A DNA stretch of 64,000 nucleotides from Micromonospora_I sp040659735 (GCF_040659735.1 NZ_JBFANZ010000008.1:94964-158963); one strand, 5' to 3'; numbered from the stretch's first letter, positions 1 through 8,853 are shown. Program-made: numbers and translations. Notes: generated from the sequence alone by a model not told the origin.

Positions 1-282
1 GGTCTGACCACTCCAGAGCAGCAAGAAGTTTCTGCTGCGCCATAGCGACCGGCGCTCAGCTATCTCGATTCCCGACGGCCCTGTCAGTTGCTGCGTCACT
101 GATGCTGCCAATCTGTGCGGGAATCATCTGCCGACCGCGGGCGGCCGCGGCAGACTACCGTCGACCTCGGTCGCTCGACACCGCGTTTACACCACCGCGT
201 ACGGCGCCAACCGCGGTTGGAGTGCCAACGATCGCGACAAAACCTCGTGTGCCGAGGGGGCCGCTTCGGGGACACTGCTCCG
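1..282. other. No gene recognised at the left edge
   Basis: I see no convincing coding frame here. Frames open on both strands, but their predicted proteins are arginine-rich and low-complexity, as expected from chance reading of GC-rich DNA. The segment probably carries the promoter and leader of the DUF3626 gene that follows. The upstream neighbour is outside the window. Confidence 0.4.
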
Positions 283-1182
283 GTGAGCGCGGACAATTCC
301 CGGTCGCCGCAGGAGCGGGCCCTCTGCCATGTGGCGGCGCTGTCGTCGGGAGCGGCCGTCGACTCGACGCTGCGGGTGACCCTGAACTTCCACCCGGACC
401 GCCTCGTGCGCGAGCGGCCGATCCTGCTCGGACTCGCCGAGGACGGCGTGTACCACTCGCAGTTCGTGACCGGGGCCAGCAACGGTGGCCTGACCGCCTA
501 TCCCGGCGGGGACCGGTGGCGCTGGGAGAGCCGGATCTTCGGTGGCGCGTACGACGATGCCCTCGACCACGAGCGGCCCGTCTACGGCGCGTTGAACTTC
601 CGGCGTAACCCTGTCGGCGGGGCGCCGCGGTTCGGTTCCGCGCACTTCCGGCTGACCGCCGACACGCTCGCGCGCGCCACGTTCTGCTACCCGGACAGCG
701 TCTTCGAGCCGTCAGCGTTCGGTGTCGCGGCCGGCATGTCGCTGATCGAACTGGCCGACGCCGACGACCGCGACGCCCTCGACGACTACATCGAGGCGCA
801 GGTGCACGGGTCCGTCCGGTTGCACCGGCACGTGGAGGCGTTGGTGCTCGACCCGAGCTACCGTGGCACCGCGGTCGAAGCCGCCGCCGTCGGCCTGCCG
901 TGCCCGGTCGAATGGCACCCCGGTTTCCGGCTCAGCGTGGCGGAGCTTCGGTGTCACCCGGACTATCGCGGCCAGGAGTACGTCGACCTGGGCGCCGAGA
1001 TCGCGGTCGATGGGCACCTCGACCCCCGCATCATCGGGGACGCCGCGCTTACGGGTCGTTTCGACCAGCAGGCGCTCAAGCGCGTCTGGCACTACCTCGC
1101 ACGGTTCGGGGCGCCCGCCGCGGCCGGTTCTCCTGACAATGAGGGAAGGCAGCCGCACACTCTGGTCCCACCCATGAGCTGA
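283..1182 (+). CDS. DUF3626 domain-containing protein
   Basis: A 299-residue protein that matches the DUF3626 family along its whole length, including the segments LNFHPDR, GGLTAYPGGDRWRWESR, FGGAYDD and the C-terminal DPRIIGDAAL and LKRVWHYLARFG stretches. The function of the family is not known to me. There is no signal peptide or membrane segment, so it should be cytosolic. The frame stays open upstream to 115, but that extension is arginine-rich and unlike the family, so I start at GTG 283 where family-like sequence begins. It stands alone, followed after 92 bases by a pentapeptide-repeat gene on the same strand. Confidence 0.88.
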   Translation: MSADNSRSPQERALCHVAALSSGAAVDSTLRVTLNFHPDRLVRERPILLGLAEDGVYHSQFVTGASNGGLTAYPGGDRWRWESRIFGGAYDDALDHERPVYGALNFRRNPVGGAPRFGSAHFRLTADTLARATFCYPDSVFEPSAFGVAAGMSLIELADADDRDALDDYIEAQVHGSVRLHRHVEALVLDPSYRGTAVEAAAVGLPCPVEWHPGFRLSVAELRCHPDYRGQEYVDLGAEIAVDGHLDPRIIGDAALTGRFDQQALKRVWHYLARFGAPAAAGSPDNEGRQPHTLVPPMS

Positions 1183-1274
1183 GGAATCGTCCGTCACTAC
1201 CCTTAGTCCGCGACACCCGGCTCCGCGTAGCGCCGGGGGAGTGGACCGCCTACCGACCCGCGAAGGGATGGCCG

Positions 1275-2174
1275 ATGTCCGATCGAGCCGGCGAACCCGC
1301 GAGCATTGTCGACGGGCGGGACGACCTGCGGGCAGACTGCGGCAGCTGCGCCGGGTTGTGTTGCGTTGCCCCGGCTTTCTCGGCCTCGGCCGACTTCGCA
1401 GTGGACAAGCCGGCCGGGCAGGCGTGCCCGAACCTGTTCGCGGATTTCCGCTGCGGCATCCACGACAGCGTCCGCGAGCGGGGCTTTCCGGGCTGCGCCG
1501 TGTTCGACTGCTTCGGCGCTGGTCAGCACGTCACTCAGATGACCTTCGGTGGACGGGACTGGCGACAGACCCCGACGATCGCGACGTCCATGTTCACCGT
1601 GTTCACGGTGATGCGCCAGCTCCGGGAGATGCTCTGGTATCTGATCGAGGCACTGACGCTCCTGCCGGCCGGCCCGTTGCGCGAAGAGGTCGACGGCGCC
1701 CGGGAGCGCACCGTACGACTGACCGACACTGGCGCGGACGAGCTCGCTCGCTTCGACGCCACCGCGTATCGGCAGGAGGTCGGCCTGCTGCTGGCGCGGG
1801 TCAGCGAGGTGGTGCGCGCCGAGGTCCGTGACCGTGCGCGCGACCGCAGGGGTGCCGACCTGATCGGGGCGAACCTGCGGGGGGTGGACCTGCACGGCGC
1901 CAGCCTGCGCGGCGCCTACCTGCTGGGGGCGGATCTGCGGGGCGCGGATCTGCGCAGGACGGATCTCCTCGGGGCCGATCTCCGGGCCGCCGACGTGCGG
2001 GGAACGAACCTTGGCACGACTATGTTCCTCACCCAACCCCAGCTCGAGGCGGCCAAGGGGGACGCGGCGACGACGGTCCCGCCGTCGCTTACCCGTCCCG
2101 CGCACTGGCCCGCCTCGGTCACGCGCGCCGCGCCCTCAACCGCGGCCCGGCCGCGCGGGCGACGCCGCCGCTAG
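1275..2174 (+). CDS. Pentapeptide-repeat protein with N-terminal cysteine cluster
   Basis: 299 residues in three parts. Residues 20-80 carry eight cysteines (C22, C25, C29, C30, C51, C60, C74, C79), a spacing that suggests a metal or iron-sulfur site like the YkgJ-type cysteine clusters. Residues 105-190 are probably helical and contain a hydrophobic stretch. Residues 192-250 are about twelve A(D/N)LRG-type pentapeptides, which form a right-handed beta-helix in known structures. The C-terminus is basic and disordered. Pentapeptide proteins can mimic DNA and bind gyrase, but nothing here shows that activity. The start is ATG 1275. Confidence 0.82.
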   Translation: MSDRAGEPASIVDGRDDLRADCGSCAGLCCVAPAFSASADFAVDKPAGQACPNLFADFRCGIHDSVRERGFPGCAVFDCFGAGQHVTQMTFGGRDWRQTPTIATSMFTVFTVMRQLREMLWYLIEALTLLPAGPLREEVDGARERTVRLTDTGADELARFDATAYRQEVGLLLARVSEVVRAEVRDRARDRRGADLIGANLRGVDLHGASLRGAYLLGADLRGADLRRTDLLGADLRAADVRGTNLGTTMFLTQPQLEAAKGDAATTVPPSLTRPAHWPASVTRAAPSTAARPRGRRRR

Positions 2175-2325
2175 CCGCTCGGCACGGGCGGCGGGCCGCC
2201 GATCGGGTCTCGTCCTCGGCGGGGCCGAACGGGATATTCCAGGCGCATTTCTGAGCACGACGGTACGGACCTCAAGGTGGGTTCTCCTTCGCCGATGGAA
2301 GGGGTAACCGGACCTTGGAGGCTCG

Positions 2326-3807
2326 TTGCGCATCCGTCGGCTCACCGTGGCGCTGGTTGCCGCCCCGCTGACTGTGACCCTGCTCGCCGCGTGCGCTCCG
2401 GTGCCGCGCCCAGCCGTCATCACCGCAGCCGCAGTCATCGCGCCATCGGCGGGGCTGCGTACGGCGGAGGCGGCGCCGATGTCGACGGTCGAGAGCGTCG
2501 GGCGGGCCATCGTCGCGAACGTCACCGTGCCGGCCACCGGGGTCGGCCGGGTGAGCCGGGTCGACGCGACGAGCGCCGTCGAGTGGCTGGGGACCTATCT
2601 CGCGCAGGCGCACGGCGACCCGAGATGGCTTTGCGCGACGGAGACCACGGCGAGTCCCAGCAAGCGCTACGCGACGACGGCGCTGTTGCGGCGCTTCGGC
2701 GCGAAGGACGGCGAACGAGTGCGGCGCGGGCTCGAACCGCGGCTCACGGAGAAGGCCGAGCGGGACTGCGGCGGTGTGGACTGGGTCGCGCCCGGTGTGG
2801 CGGTCGGGCCGCAGCAGTTGACGCTGGAGGGCGGGCGGGGCGGTGATGACCTGCGCGTCGTCTACCAGGGGCGGTTCGGCTATCGGCTCGTCGCGAAAGG
2901 GGGGTGGGAGCAGCCGTGGGGCGGCGACTACCGCGCCACGTACGGCCTGGTGCAGCACGGCAAGGAATGGCGGCTCAACTCGGTGCCCGCGTGGTGGCAC
3001 TCGGTTGGCCCGGCCTGGCCGGACCCGCTGCCGCTGCCTGCGGCGTTTGCCGAGAAGGCCACGGCGCCGGCCCTGCCGGGCGCGGACGGGGCGAGTCTGA
3101 CGGCGGTACGGGCGGCGGTTCGCGACACGCTCGCCACCCCGGCCGCGACCTGGCGCTACAGCGAAGGCGTCGAGCAGCAGGGGGCGTTGTCCACGTCTTG
3201 GGCCATCGGATCGGTGTCCTTCGCGCGGGGCGACGCGCTGATCCAGCACGAGAGCCGGGGAACGCGGCTCTACCTCGACGATGGACGTACGGATCTGACG
3301 CGGCTGAAGAAGCCGGTGACGCCGGTGCCCGGGGAGTCGATGCCGCCGTCGCCGCAGTGGCGGTCAACGGACCCGACGAAGCGGGCGTTGCTCTTGCCCA
3401 GCGTCGACGACGCGTCGCCCTTCGTCAACCTGGCGGTGGCCGGGCTCGCCGACGCCGCCGCGAACACGAGCTGCGCGCCCGGGGCGGTCGAGGTTCGCGC
3501 CGACCGGTGCTACACGGTCCGCGTGCCGGTGAGCGCGGCCGCCTACGGCGACGGAATAACGGCGCGCTTCGGCTGGGGCCATCTGGCACTGGGCCATGTC
3601 TGGATCACCATGGACCTGGGTACGGATGGGGCTGGACGCCTCGTCTACCTGCATCGGAGGCTCGCCGTGTCGAGCATGGGGCAGGAGTCGTCGCGCGTCG
3701 AGGTGACCGGCACGCTGACCGGTTTCACCGACCAGCGTCCGGTCGAGCCGCCCCGCCCCGCCGCGCAGCTGGTCGCGCGGGACGGCACGTTCTTCCACAC
3801 CGACTGA
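2326..3807 (+). CDS. Putative secreted lipoprotein of unknown function
   Basis: 493 residues beginning with a short basic n-region, a hydrophobic core and a lipobox LAAC with lipidation predicted at Cys23. It should therefore be exported and anchored to the outer face of the membrane. I do not recognise a domain in the mature part, which is tryptophan- and glycine-rich and has two cysteine-containing segments near residues 95-150 and 380-395. The start is TTG 2326, chosen because a GGAG site lies 5 bases upstream and the signal peptide begins there. It ends 100 bases before a convergent methyltransferase gene, with a long palindrome between them. Confidence 0.82.
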   Translation: MRIRRLTVALVAAPLTVTLLAACAPVPRPAVITAAAVIAPSAGLRTAEAAPMSTVESVGRAIVANVTVPATGVGRVSRVDATSAVEWLGTYLAQAHGDPRWLCATETTASPSKRYATTALLRRFGAKDGERVRRGLEPRLTEKAERDCGGVDWVAPGVAVGPQQLTLEGGRGGDDLRVVYQGRFGYRLVAKGGWEQPWGGDYRATYGLVQHGKEWRLNSVPAWWHSVGPAWPDPLPLPAAFAEKATAPALPGADGASLTAVRAAVRDTLATPAATWRYSEGVEQQGALSTSWAIGSVSFARGDALIQHESRGTRLYLDDGRTDLTRLKKPVTPVPGESMPPSPQWRSTDPTKRALLLPSVDDASPFVNLAVAGLADAAANTSCAPGAVEVRADRCYTVRVPVSAAAYGDGITARFGWGHLALGHVWITMDLGTDGAGRLVYLHRRLAVSSMGQESSRVEVTGTLTGFTDQRPVEPPRPAAQLVARDGTFFHTD

Positions 3808-3835
3808 CGCCGCCCTGTTCGATCAGGGAAAGGCG

Positions 3836-3899
3836 CGTCGATCAAGGACGTATTCACACGATTGGAGATCACAAAGCGTGAATACGTCCTTGATCGACG
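3836..3899. repeat. Palindromic intergenic repeat, copy 1
   Basis: Two perfect 22-base inverted arms (3836-3857 and 3878-3899, core GATCAAGGACGTATTCAC) flank a 20-base loop containing GGAGATCA. It lies between convergent genes, where it could stop transcription in both directions. The same arms and loop recur at 52709-52776 and, truncated, at 63885-63935, so this is a dispersed family and not only a local terminator. Confidence 0.9.
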
Positions 3900-3907
3900 G
3901 GGAGCGA

Positions 3908-4942
3908 TCAGGGGCGGCGGGCGACGATCAGGTCCCGGACGATCGCCTGATCCACCCGGTGCCGGAAGTCCGCGTACCCCTCGCCCTCCACCACCTCCAG
4001 CCCCGCGTCCGCGAGTATCCCGACCAACTCCGGCCGCCGGCCGACCATGGTGTTCCAGGAGATGCCGAGGGCGCCGCCGGGCCGGATCAGCTCGGCCCAG
4101 ACCGGGACCGCCTCGGCGAGCAACGCCGTCGGGGTACGGGACAACTGCCCCTGCTGGCCCCGGCTGGCGTGCTGCACCCCGTACGGCGCGTCGGTCACCA
4201 CGACGTCGAAGCTGCCCGGCTTGAAGAACTCCAGGCTGCGCCGGGTGTCGGCGTGGATCACCGAGATGTCGATGACCTCCCCGGCCTGGTACTCCTCCTT
4301 CGTCGCGCCGAGCACCACGTGCAACCGGCGACCCACCTGCGACTTGTTCCGTCGGATCGCCGCGACCTCGGCCTTGTGCTTGAGCCGCTTGTTCTTCAGC
4401 CAGGTACGGATGAACGTCGAGTAGATGTCGAAGTCCTTGCCGTCGCTGTCCAGGCCGGCCGCGTCATAGCCGTACATCATGGCCTGGTTCAGCGTGGTGC
4501 CGCGCCCGCAGAGCGGGTCGATGACGCGCAGCCGCCGCTCGGTCATCTCCCGTCCGACGTCCGTCGCGAGCACGGTGGCGTTCAGCAGCAGCTTGGTGAA
4601 CTGTTCGTTGGTCTTGCCGACGTACTTCTGGATGGTGAGCAGGTCGCTGTCGAACCGGTCCATCGGGCGCAGGATCAGCGGGCGCAGCAGCTCGCCCTCC
4701 CGCGCGTAGAGGGCGTAGAGGGAGGAGAGGTTCGAGAGCAGCGCGATGTCGCGCTCGTCGAGCCGGTCGGCCCGGAACGTCACGTACGGCACCCCGCCGA
4801 GCGTCTCCTCGGCGATGTCGCCGATCCGGCCGTCCAGCCCCTGCCGGTTGAAGACGGTGAGTTCGCTCATGGTCAGCCGCACCGACGTCTCGGCGTAGAC
4901 CCGGTTGGCGGACGGAAGAATGAGCAGGGCGTAATCGGTCAC
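3908..4942 (-). CDS. TRM11-type SAM-dependent RNA methyltransferase
   Basis: 344 residues. The C-terminal half is a class I methyltransferase of the UPF0020/TRM11 type. The SAM-binding loop DPLCGRGTT is at 142-150 and the catalytic (D/N)PPY-like motif appears as DAPYG at 251-255. Enzymes with this motif N2-methylate guanosine in tRNA or rRNA, so the target is probably a tRNA guanosine. The N-terminal 100 residues resemble the substrate-recognition part seen in actinobacterial homologues. The start is GTG 4942. A TAAGAT hexamer lies 8 bases upstream with no Shine-Dalgarno sequence, so the mRNA may be leaderless. It is divergent from the DUF5522 gene. Confidence 0.85.
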   Translation of the reverse strand: MTDYALLILPSANRVYAETSVRLTMSELTVFNRQGLDGRIGDIAEETLGGVPYVTFRADRLDERDIALLSNLSSLYALYAREGELLRPLILRPMDRFDSDLLTIQKYVGKTNEQFTKLLLNATVLATDVGREMTERRLRVIDPLCGRGTTLNQAMMYGYDAAGLDSDGKDFDIYSTFIRTWLKNKRLKHKAEVAAIRRNKSQVGRRLHVVLGATKEEYQAGEVIDISVIHADTRRSLEFFKPGSFDVVVTDAPYGVQHASRGQQGQLSRTPTALLAEAVPVWAELIRPGGALGISWNTMVGRRPELVGILADAGLEVVEGEGYADFRHRVDQAIVRDLIVARRP

Positions 4943-4950
4943 GGCACCTG

Positions 4951-4956
4951 ATCTTA
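4951..4956 (-). promoter_or_regulatory. Candidate -10 box of leaderless methyltransferase mRNA
   Basis: On the minus strand TAAGAT sits 8 bases before the GTG start at 4942, with no purine-rich ribosome binding site between. This spacing fits an actinobacterial leaderless promoter. Confidence 0.45.
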
Positions 4957-5000
4957 CGGATCATGCGTGCGACGCCGCCGGGCATCCGGAGCGGGCTGGG

Positions 5001-5006
5001 TAGGCT
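5001..5006 (+). promoter_or_regulatory. Candidate -10 box of leaderless DUF5522 mRNA
   Basis: TAGGCT lies 7 bases before ATG 5014 and no Shine-Dalgarno sequence intervenes. It is divergent from the similar box at 4951-4956, so a 71-base gap would serve two leaderless transcripts. Confidence 0.5.
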
Positions 5007-5013
5007 CTGGCCG

Positions 5014-5277
5014 ATGAGCGCGGAGGAGGGGCGGCGCCGGCCGCTGGCGGCACGGCCGTTGAGCGAGCCGCATCCCGCCCGACTCGCCCCCGACCATCCG
5101 CGCCGGGCGGAGATCCTCGCCGCGCACGAGCGTGCGCTCGCCGCCGGGCAGAGCGGTTATCCGGACCCGCGGACCGGCCTCTTCGTCCTCACCGCCGCCT
5201 TCCTGGCCCGGCGCGGCACCTGCTGCGGCCGCGGCTGCCGGCACTGCCCGTACGTCGACGATCCATGGCCGGCGTGA
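5014..5277 (+). CDS. DUF5522 family small cysteine-rich protein
   Basis: 87 residues. The C-terminal half carries the DUF5522 signature: GYPDPRTGLFVLTAAF followed by four cysteines in CCGRGCRHCPY, probably a small metal site. The function is unknown. The start ATG 5014 is favoured over an in-frame ATG at 4963 because a TAGGCT hexamer is correctly placed 7 bases before it. The stop codon overlaps the GTG of the L-2-hydroxyglutarate oxidase gene by four bases, so the two are probably co-translated, which hints at a shared physiological role. Confidence 0.82.
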   Translation: MSAEEGRRRPLAARPLSEPHPARLAPDHPRRAEILAAHERALAAGQSGYPDPRTGLFVLTAAFLARRGTCCGRGCRHCPYVDDPWPA

Positions 5278-6458
5278 CCCGGTACGTCGTGGTCGGCGCC
5301 GGCATCGTGGGGCTGTCGACCGCGCGGCGGATCCTGTCGGAGCAGCCGGACGCCCAGGTCACGGTGCTGGAGAAGGAGTCCGCTCCGGCGCGGCACCAGA
5401 CCGGGCACAACTCCGGCGTGATCCACGCCGGCGTCTACTACCGCCCCGGCAGCCTGAAGGCACGGCTGTGCCGCGCCGGCCGCAGCTCGATGGTGCGGTT
5501 CTGCGCCGAGAACGGGATCCCCGTGCAGGTGACCGGGAAGCTCATCGTCGCCACTGACGACGCCGAACTGCCCCGGTTGCGGGCCCTGCATGAGCGGGCG
5601 GTCGCCAACGGCCTGCGGGTGCGCATGATCACGCCGGCGGAGGCGCGCGAGCACGAGCCGCACGTGCGGTGCCGGGCCGCGCTGCACGTCGCGTCGACCG
5701 GCATCACCGACTTCGGTGAGGTCTGCCGCACGCTGGCCGCGCTCATCGGCCGGGCCGGCGGAGAGCTGCGGTTCGGCGCGCGGGTCACCGGCATCGCGGT
5801 GCGCGGCGGGGAGCAGGTGGTCCGCACCACCACCGGCGAGCTGCACGCCGATGTGCTGGTCAACTGCGCCGGACTGCACGCCGACCGGGTGGCGCGGCTG
5901 GCCGGCGTGACCCCGCCAGCGCGGATCATCCCGTTCCGCGGGGAGTACTACGAGCTCCGCCCGCAGCGGCGGGAGCTGGTCCGGGGGCTGATCTATCCGG
6001 TGCCCGATCCGCGCTTTCCGTTCCTCGGCGTGCACCTGACCCGGATGGTCGACGGCAGCGTGCACGCCGGGCCCAACGCCGTGCTCGCGCTCGCCCGCGA
6101 GGGCTATTCGTGGGGGCGGATCGACCTGCGCGACGTCGCGGACCTCGCCGCGTATCCGGGGTTGTGGCGGCTGGCGCGTCGGCATCTGGGGTACGGGCTG
6201 ACCGAGGTGCGCCGTTCGCTCTCGCTGCGCCGCTTCGCGCAGAGTCTCGCCCGACTCGTGCCCGCGATCACCGAGGCGGATCTGATCCGGGCCGGAGCAG
6301 GCGTCCGCGCCCAGGCGATCGCCCCCGACGGGGCGCTCGTCGACGACTTCCTGATCGTCAACCGGGCGCGGCAGGTGCACGTGCTGAATGCGCCGTCACC
6401 AGCTGCCACCAGCGCATTCGAGATCGCGAAGCACATTGTGGCCCGATTGCCCCGATAG
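5274..6458 (+). CDS. lhgO: L-2-hydroxyglutarate oxidase
   Basis: 394 residues of the FAD-dependent DAO family. The N-terminal dinucleotide fold VVVGAGIVGLS is at about 5-15, followed by the family signature RHQTGHNSGVIHAGVYY near residue 45. LhgO oxidises L-2-hydroxyglutarate, an off-target product of dehydrogenases, to 2-oxoglutarate and passes electrons to the membrane quinone pool. The length is normal for the family. I prefer GTG 5274, which makes a GTGA overlap with the stop of the DUF5522 gene. ATG 5265 is the alternative and would add three residues. Confidence 0.92.
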   Translation: MTRYVVVGAGIVGLSTARRILSEQPDAQVTVLEKESAPARHQTGHNSGVIHAGVYYRPGSLKARLCRAGRSSMVRFCAENGIPVQVTGKLIVATDDAELPRLRALHERAVANGLRVRMITPAEAREHEPHVRCRAALHVASTGITDFGEVCRTLAALIGRAGGELRFGARVTGIAVRGGEQVVRTTTGELHADVLVNCAGLHADRVARLAGVTPPARIIPFRGEYYELRPQRRELVRGLIYPVPDPRFPFLGVHLTRMVDGSVHAGPNAVLALAREGYSWGRIDLRDVADLAAYPGLWRLARRHLGYGLTEVRRSLSLRRFAQSLARLVPAITEADLIRAGAGVRAQAIAPDGALVDDFLIVNRARQVHVLNAPSPAATSAFEIAKHIVARLPR

Positions 6459-6566
6459 CCGTGCTCTCCGCGTCAACGGCGGGGTTTCGCTGCCCGCGGA
6501 GAGGCCGTACGGTGTCCGACGAACTATCCGCCGCTTTCGACTTCCGGCCGTATCGGGGAGGACACT

Positions 6567-7112
6567 GTGCGCACCCGGCTGTGGGCGATCGGCGTCGGAT
6601 CGCTGCTGCTCACCGGCTGTGGCGCCGAGGCGGAGGCGAAGCCGCACCGCCCTGCCCCGATCGTCGACGACGTGCCGGCGTCGGCCGCCGGCGGGGCGTG
6701 CTACCTGCTCGACTTCGGGATGATCGAGCAGACGACGGGCAGCCGGTTCGAGGTCTCCGTGGCCACCCAGCAGGAGCAGACCTTCACCTGCCTGGCGCGG
6801 GGCAAGACCGAGGCCCGTCCCGACCTCGTCCTCTCCGTCACGGCCACCTCGGCCGACGCGGCGATCTTCAAGGACGAGGTGGTCCCGCGCGGTGCGCAGC
6901 AGGTGAAGGGGCTCGGAAAAGCCGCCTACCGGGTGGTCGTGCCCGCGGTCAAGGGCCAGGGGCCGGGCGTCGAGGTGGGCTGGCTGACCGGTGACGACCG
7001 TCTGATGAGCCTGCGCTACACCCTCGCGCAGGGACAGGACCAGACGTCGGCCGCGGAGCTCACCCCGAAGCTGGTCACGCTGGCGGAGCAGATCGACTAC
7101 GCCGGCATGTGA
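6567..7112 (+). CDS. Putative lipoprotein, DUF3558-like
   Basis: 181 residues with a short signal peptide and lipobox LTGC, lipid-anchored at Cys18. The mature part is a small domain with two cysteines (in GGACYLL and FTCLARG) that could form a disulfide. The layout resembles the actinobacterial DUF3558 lipoproteins, but I cannot confirm this by eye. The start is GTG 6567, behind a GGGGAGGAC ribosome binding site. It runs convergently into ideR. The role is unknown. Confidence 0.8.
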   Translation: MRTRLWAIGVGSLLLTGCGAEAEAKPHRPAPIVDDVPASAAGGACYLLDFGMIEQTTGSRFEVSVATQQEQTFTCLARGKTEARPDLVLSVTATSADAAIFKDEVVPRGAQQVKGLGKAAYRVVVPAVKGQGPGVEVGWLTGDDRLMSLRYTLAQGQDQTSAAELTPKLVTLAEQIDYAGM

Positions 7113-7130
7113 CCGGGCTCAACGCCCGGT
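7112..7130. terminator. Small GC hairpin between convergent genes
   Basis: ACCGGGC and GCCCGGT (7-base arms, 5-base loop) begin at the last base of the lipoprotein stop codon. The position suggests a terminator; there is no T run, as is usual in actinobacteria. Confidence 0.45.
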
Positions 7131-7141
7131 GACACCTCGTG

Positions 7142-7167
7142 GTGAGGTCCCGGCGTGAGGTCCCGGC
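7142..7167. repeat. 13-base perfect tandem duplication
   Basis: GTGAGGTCCCGGC occurs twice head to tail in the short convergent gap before the 3' end of ideR. It may be slippage; no function is evident. Confidence 0.7.
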
Positions 7168-7186
7168 CGTGCGCGGTGCCCGTGTT

Positions 7187-7885
7187 TCAGTGCCCGGCGA
7201 CGAAGACCCGCGAGGCGACCTCGCGCGGCAGCCGGATCTTGTCGCCGGAACGGTCGATCGTCACTCCGTCGCGCTCCTGCGCCACCGTCACCGTGGCCCC
7301 CGGGTCGATCCCGGCGGCGTGCAGTTGGCGCAGCACGTCGGCGTTGGTCTGCACGCTCTCGCAGATCCGGCGCACCACGACCGGCCCGGAAAGGCCGGGG
7401 AAGGCCAGATTGCGTTCGCCTTCCATGGCCGCCGCGGCTCCCTCGGAGGTGGGCAGCTCAGAGGTGCCGAGCGCCTCCAGACCGGGGATCGGGTTGCCGT
7501 AGGGGGAGCGGGTGGGGCGGTTGAGCAGCTCGTAGACCTTTTTCTCCACGGCGTCGCTCATCACGTGCTCCCACCGGCACGCCTCCTCGTGAGCCTCTTC
7601 GTACGGCATCCCGATGACGTTGACCAGCAGCAGCTCGGCGAGGCGGTGCTTGCGCATGACGGACACGGCGTGCGCGCGGCCGAGGGCGGTGAGTCGGAGG
7701 TGACGGTCGTCCTCGACGGTGAGCAGACCATCGCGCTCCATCCGCCCGACCGTCTGGCTGACCGTCGGCCCGCTCTGGTGCAGCCGCTCCGCGATGCGCG
7801 CGCGCAGCGGCGGCACACCTTCCTCTTCGAGCTCGAGGACGGTGCGCAGGTACATCTCGGTGGTGTCTACAAGGTCATGCTTCAC
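7187..7885 (-). CDS. ideR: Iron-dependent repressor IdeR (DtxR family)
   Basis: 232 residues, very close to mycobacterial IdeR. The N-terminal winged helix contains QSGPTVSQTVGRMERDGLL. The dimerisation and metal domain retains the expected ligands: Met11, Cys103, Glu106 and His107 for one site, His80, Glu84 and His99 for the other. A C-terminal SH3-like domain is present. With Fe(II) bound, IdeR represses siderophore genes and activates iron storage. The start is ATG 7885. It is divergent from a rhodanese gene; I see no clear iron box in the gap. In mycobacteria ideR sits beside sigB, and here a group 2 sigma gene lies 5 kb away. Confidence 0.95.
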   Translation of the reverse strand: MKHDLVDTTEMYLRTVLELEEEGVPPLRARIAERLHQSGPTVSQTVGRMERDGLLTVEDDRHLRLTALGRAHAVSVMRKHRLAELLLVNVIGMPYEEAHEEACRWEHVMSDAVEKKVYELLNRPTRSPYGNPIPGLEALGTSELPTSEGAAAAMEGERNLAFPGLSGPVVVRRICESVQTNADVLRQLHAAGIDPGATVTVAQERDGVTIDRSGDKIRLPREVASRVFVAGH

Positions 7886-8001
7886 GTTGTGCTGGCCTCC
7901 CGGTGACCGATCCTACCTTGATGCGAGGAGAGACAGCCGTCGACGAATCGCCGGAGATCTCCTTTGCGGAGGCGCGCGCAGCATGGTGTTCACTGGACTT
8001 C

Positions 8002-8853
8002 GTGCCCGTACCCGATGATCTGATCGTCGATGTCGCCGCCCTCGCCGCGGAGCTGCGGTCCGCGGCCCCGCCCACCCTGCTCGACGTGCGCTGGCGGCTC
8101 GCCGGCCCGCCGGGGCGGGGCGACTACGCCGCGGGGCACCTGCCCACCGCGGTCTTCATCGACCTCGACGCCGACTTGTCCGGCCCGCCGGGGCCCGGCG
8201 GCCGCCATCCGCTGCCCGACCCGGCGCGACTGCAGGCGGCGCTCCGCGCGGCCGGGGTGCGGACGGGCCACCCGGTCGTGGTCTACGACGGCGGTGACGG
8301 CCTGGCCGCGGCGCGCGTCTGGTGGACGCTGCGCTGGGCCGGGCACGACGCGGTACGGCTCCTCGACGGCGGCTACCCCGCCTGGGTCGCCGCCGGCGAA
8401 GCGGTGACGACCGAGGTGCCCACGCCGCCGACCGGCGACATCGCCGTGCGTCCCGGCGGTCTTCCCGTGCTCGACGCCGAGGGCGCGGCCCGGCTCGCCG
8501 CCGGCGAGGGGGTGCTGGTCGACGTGCGGGCGGCGCCCCGCTACCGGGGGGAGACCGAACCCATCGATCCGGTCGCCGGCCACATCCCCGGCGCGGTCAA
8601 CCTGCCCATCACCGAGCAGATCGACGCCGACGGCCGGTTCCGCGGCGCGGACCAGCTGCGGTCACGGTTCGCGGAGGTCGGTGTCGACGATCGGGTACGC
8701 GTCGGCGCGTACTGCGGTTCCGGTGTCACCGCCGCGCAGGCGGTCCTGGCGCTGCACCTCGCCGGCCGCCCGGACGCCGCCCTCTATGTCGGCTCCTGGA
8801 GCGACTGGATCACCGACCCCGCCCGGCCCGTCGCCACCTACCCGCCGCGCTGA
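8002..8853 (+). CDS. Sulfurtransferase with tandem rhodanese domains
   Basis: 283 residues forming two rhodanese domains. The first is probably structural: its active loop reads YDGGDGLAA without cysteine. The second has the catalytic loop YCGSGVT with Cys238. Enzymes of this SseA-like type transfer sulfane sulfur from thiosulfate or 3-mercaptopyruvate to thiols. The frame is open back to GTG 7903, but the 33 added codons have poor GC at third positions and precede the domain, so I start at GTG 8002. No good ribosome binding site is visible at either start. It is divergent from ideR. Confidence 0.88.
   Translation: MPVPDDLIVDVAALAAELRSAAPPTLLDVRWRLAGPPGRGDYAAGHLPTAVFIDLDADLSGPPGPGGRHPLPDPARLQAALRAAGVRTGHPVVVYDGGDGLAAARVWWTLRWAGHDAVRLLDGGYPAWVAAGEAVTTEVPTPPTGDIAVRPGGLPVLDAEGAARLAAGEGVLVDVRAAPRYRGETEPIDPVAGHIPGAVNLPITEQIDADGRFRGADQLRSRFAEVGVDDRVRVGAYCGSGVTAAQAVLALHLAGRPDAALYVGSWSDWITDPARPVATYPPR

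Noticed and set aside
7886..8001. IdeR iron box and N-terminal extension of the rhodanese gene
   Set aside because: No 19-base iron-box palindrome is seen, and third-position GC in the extension is low, so neither claim is supported.
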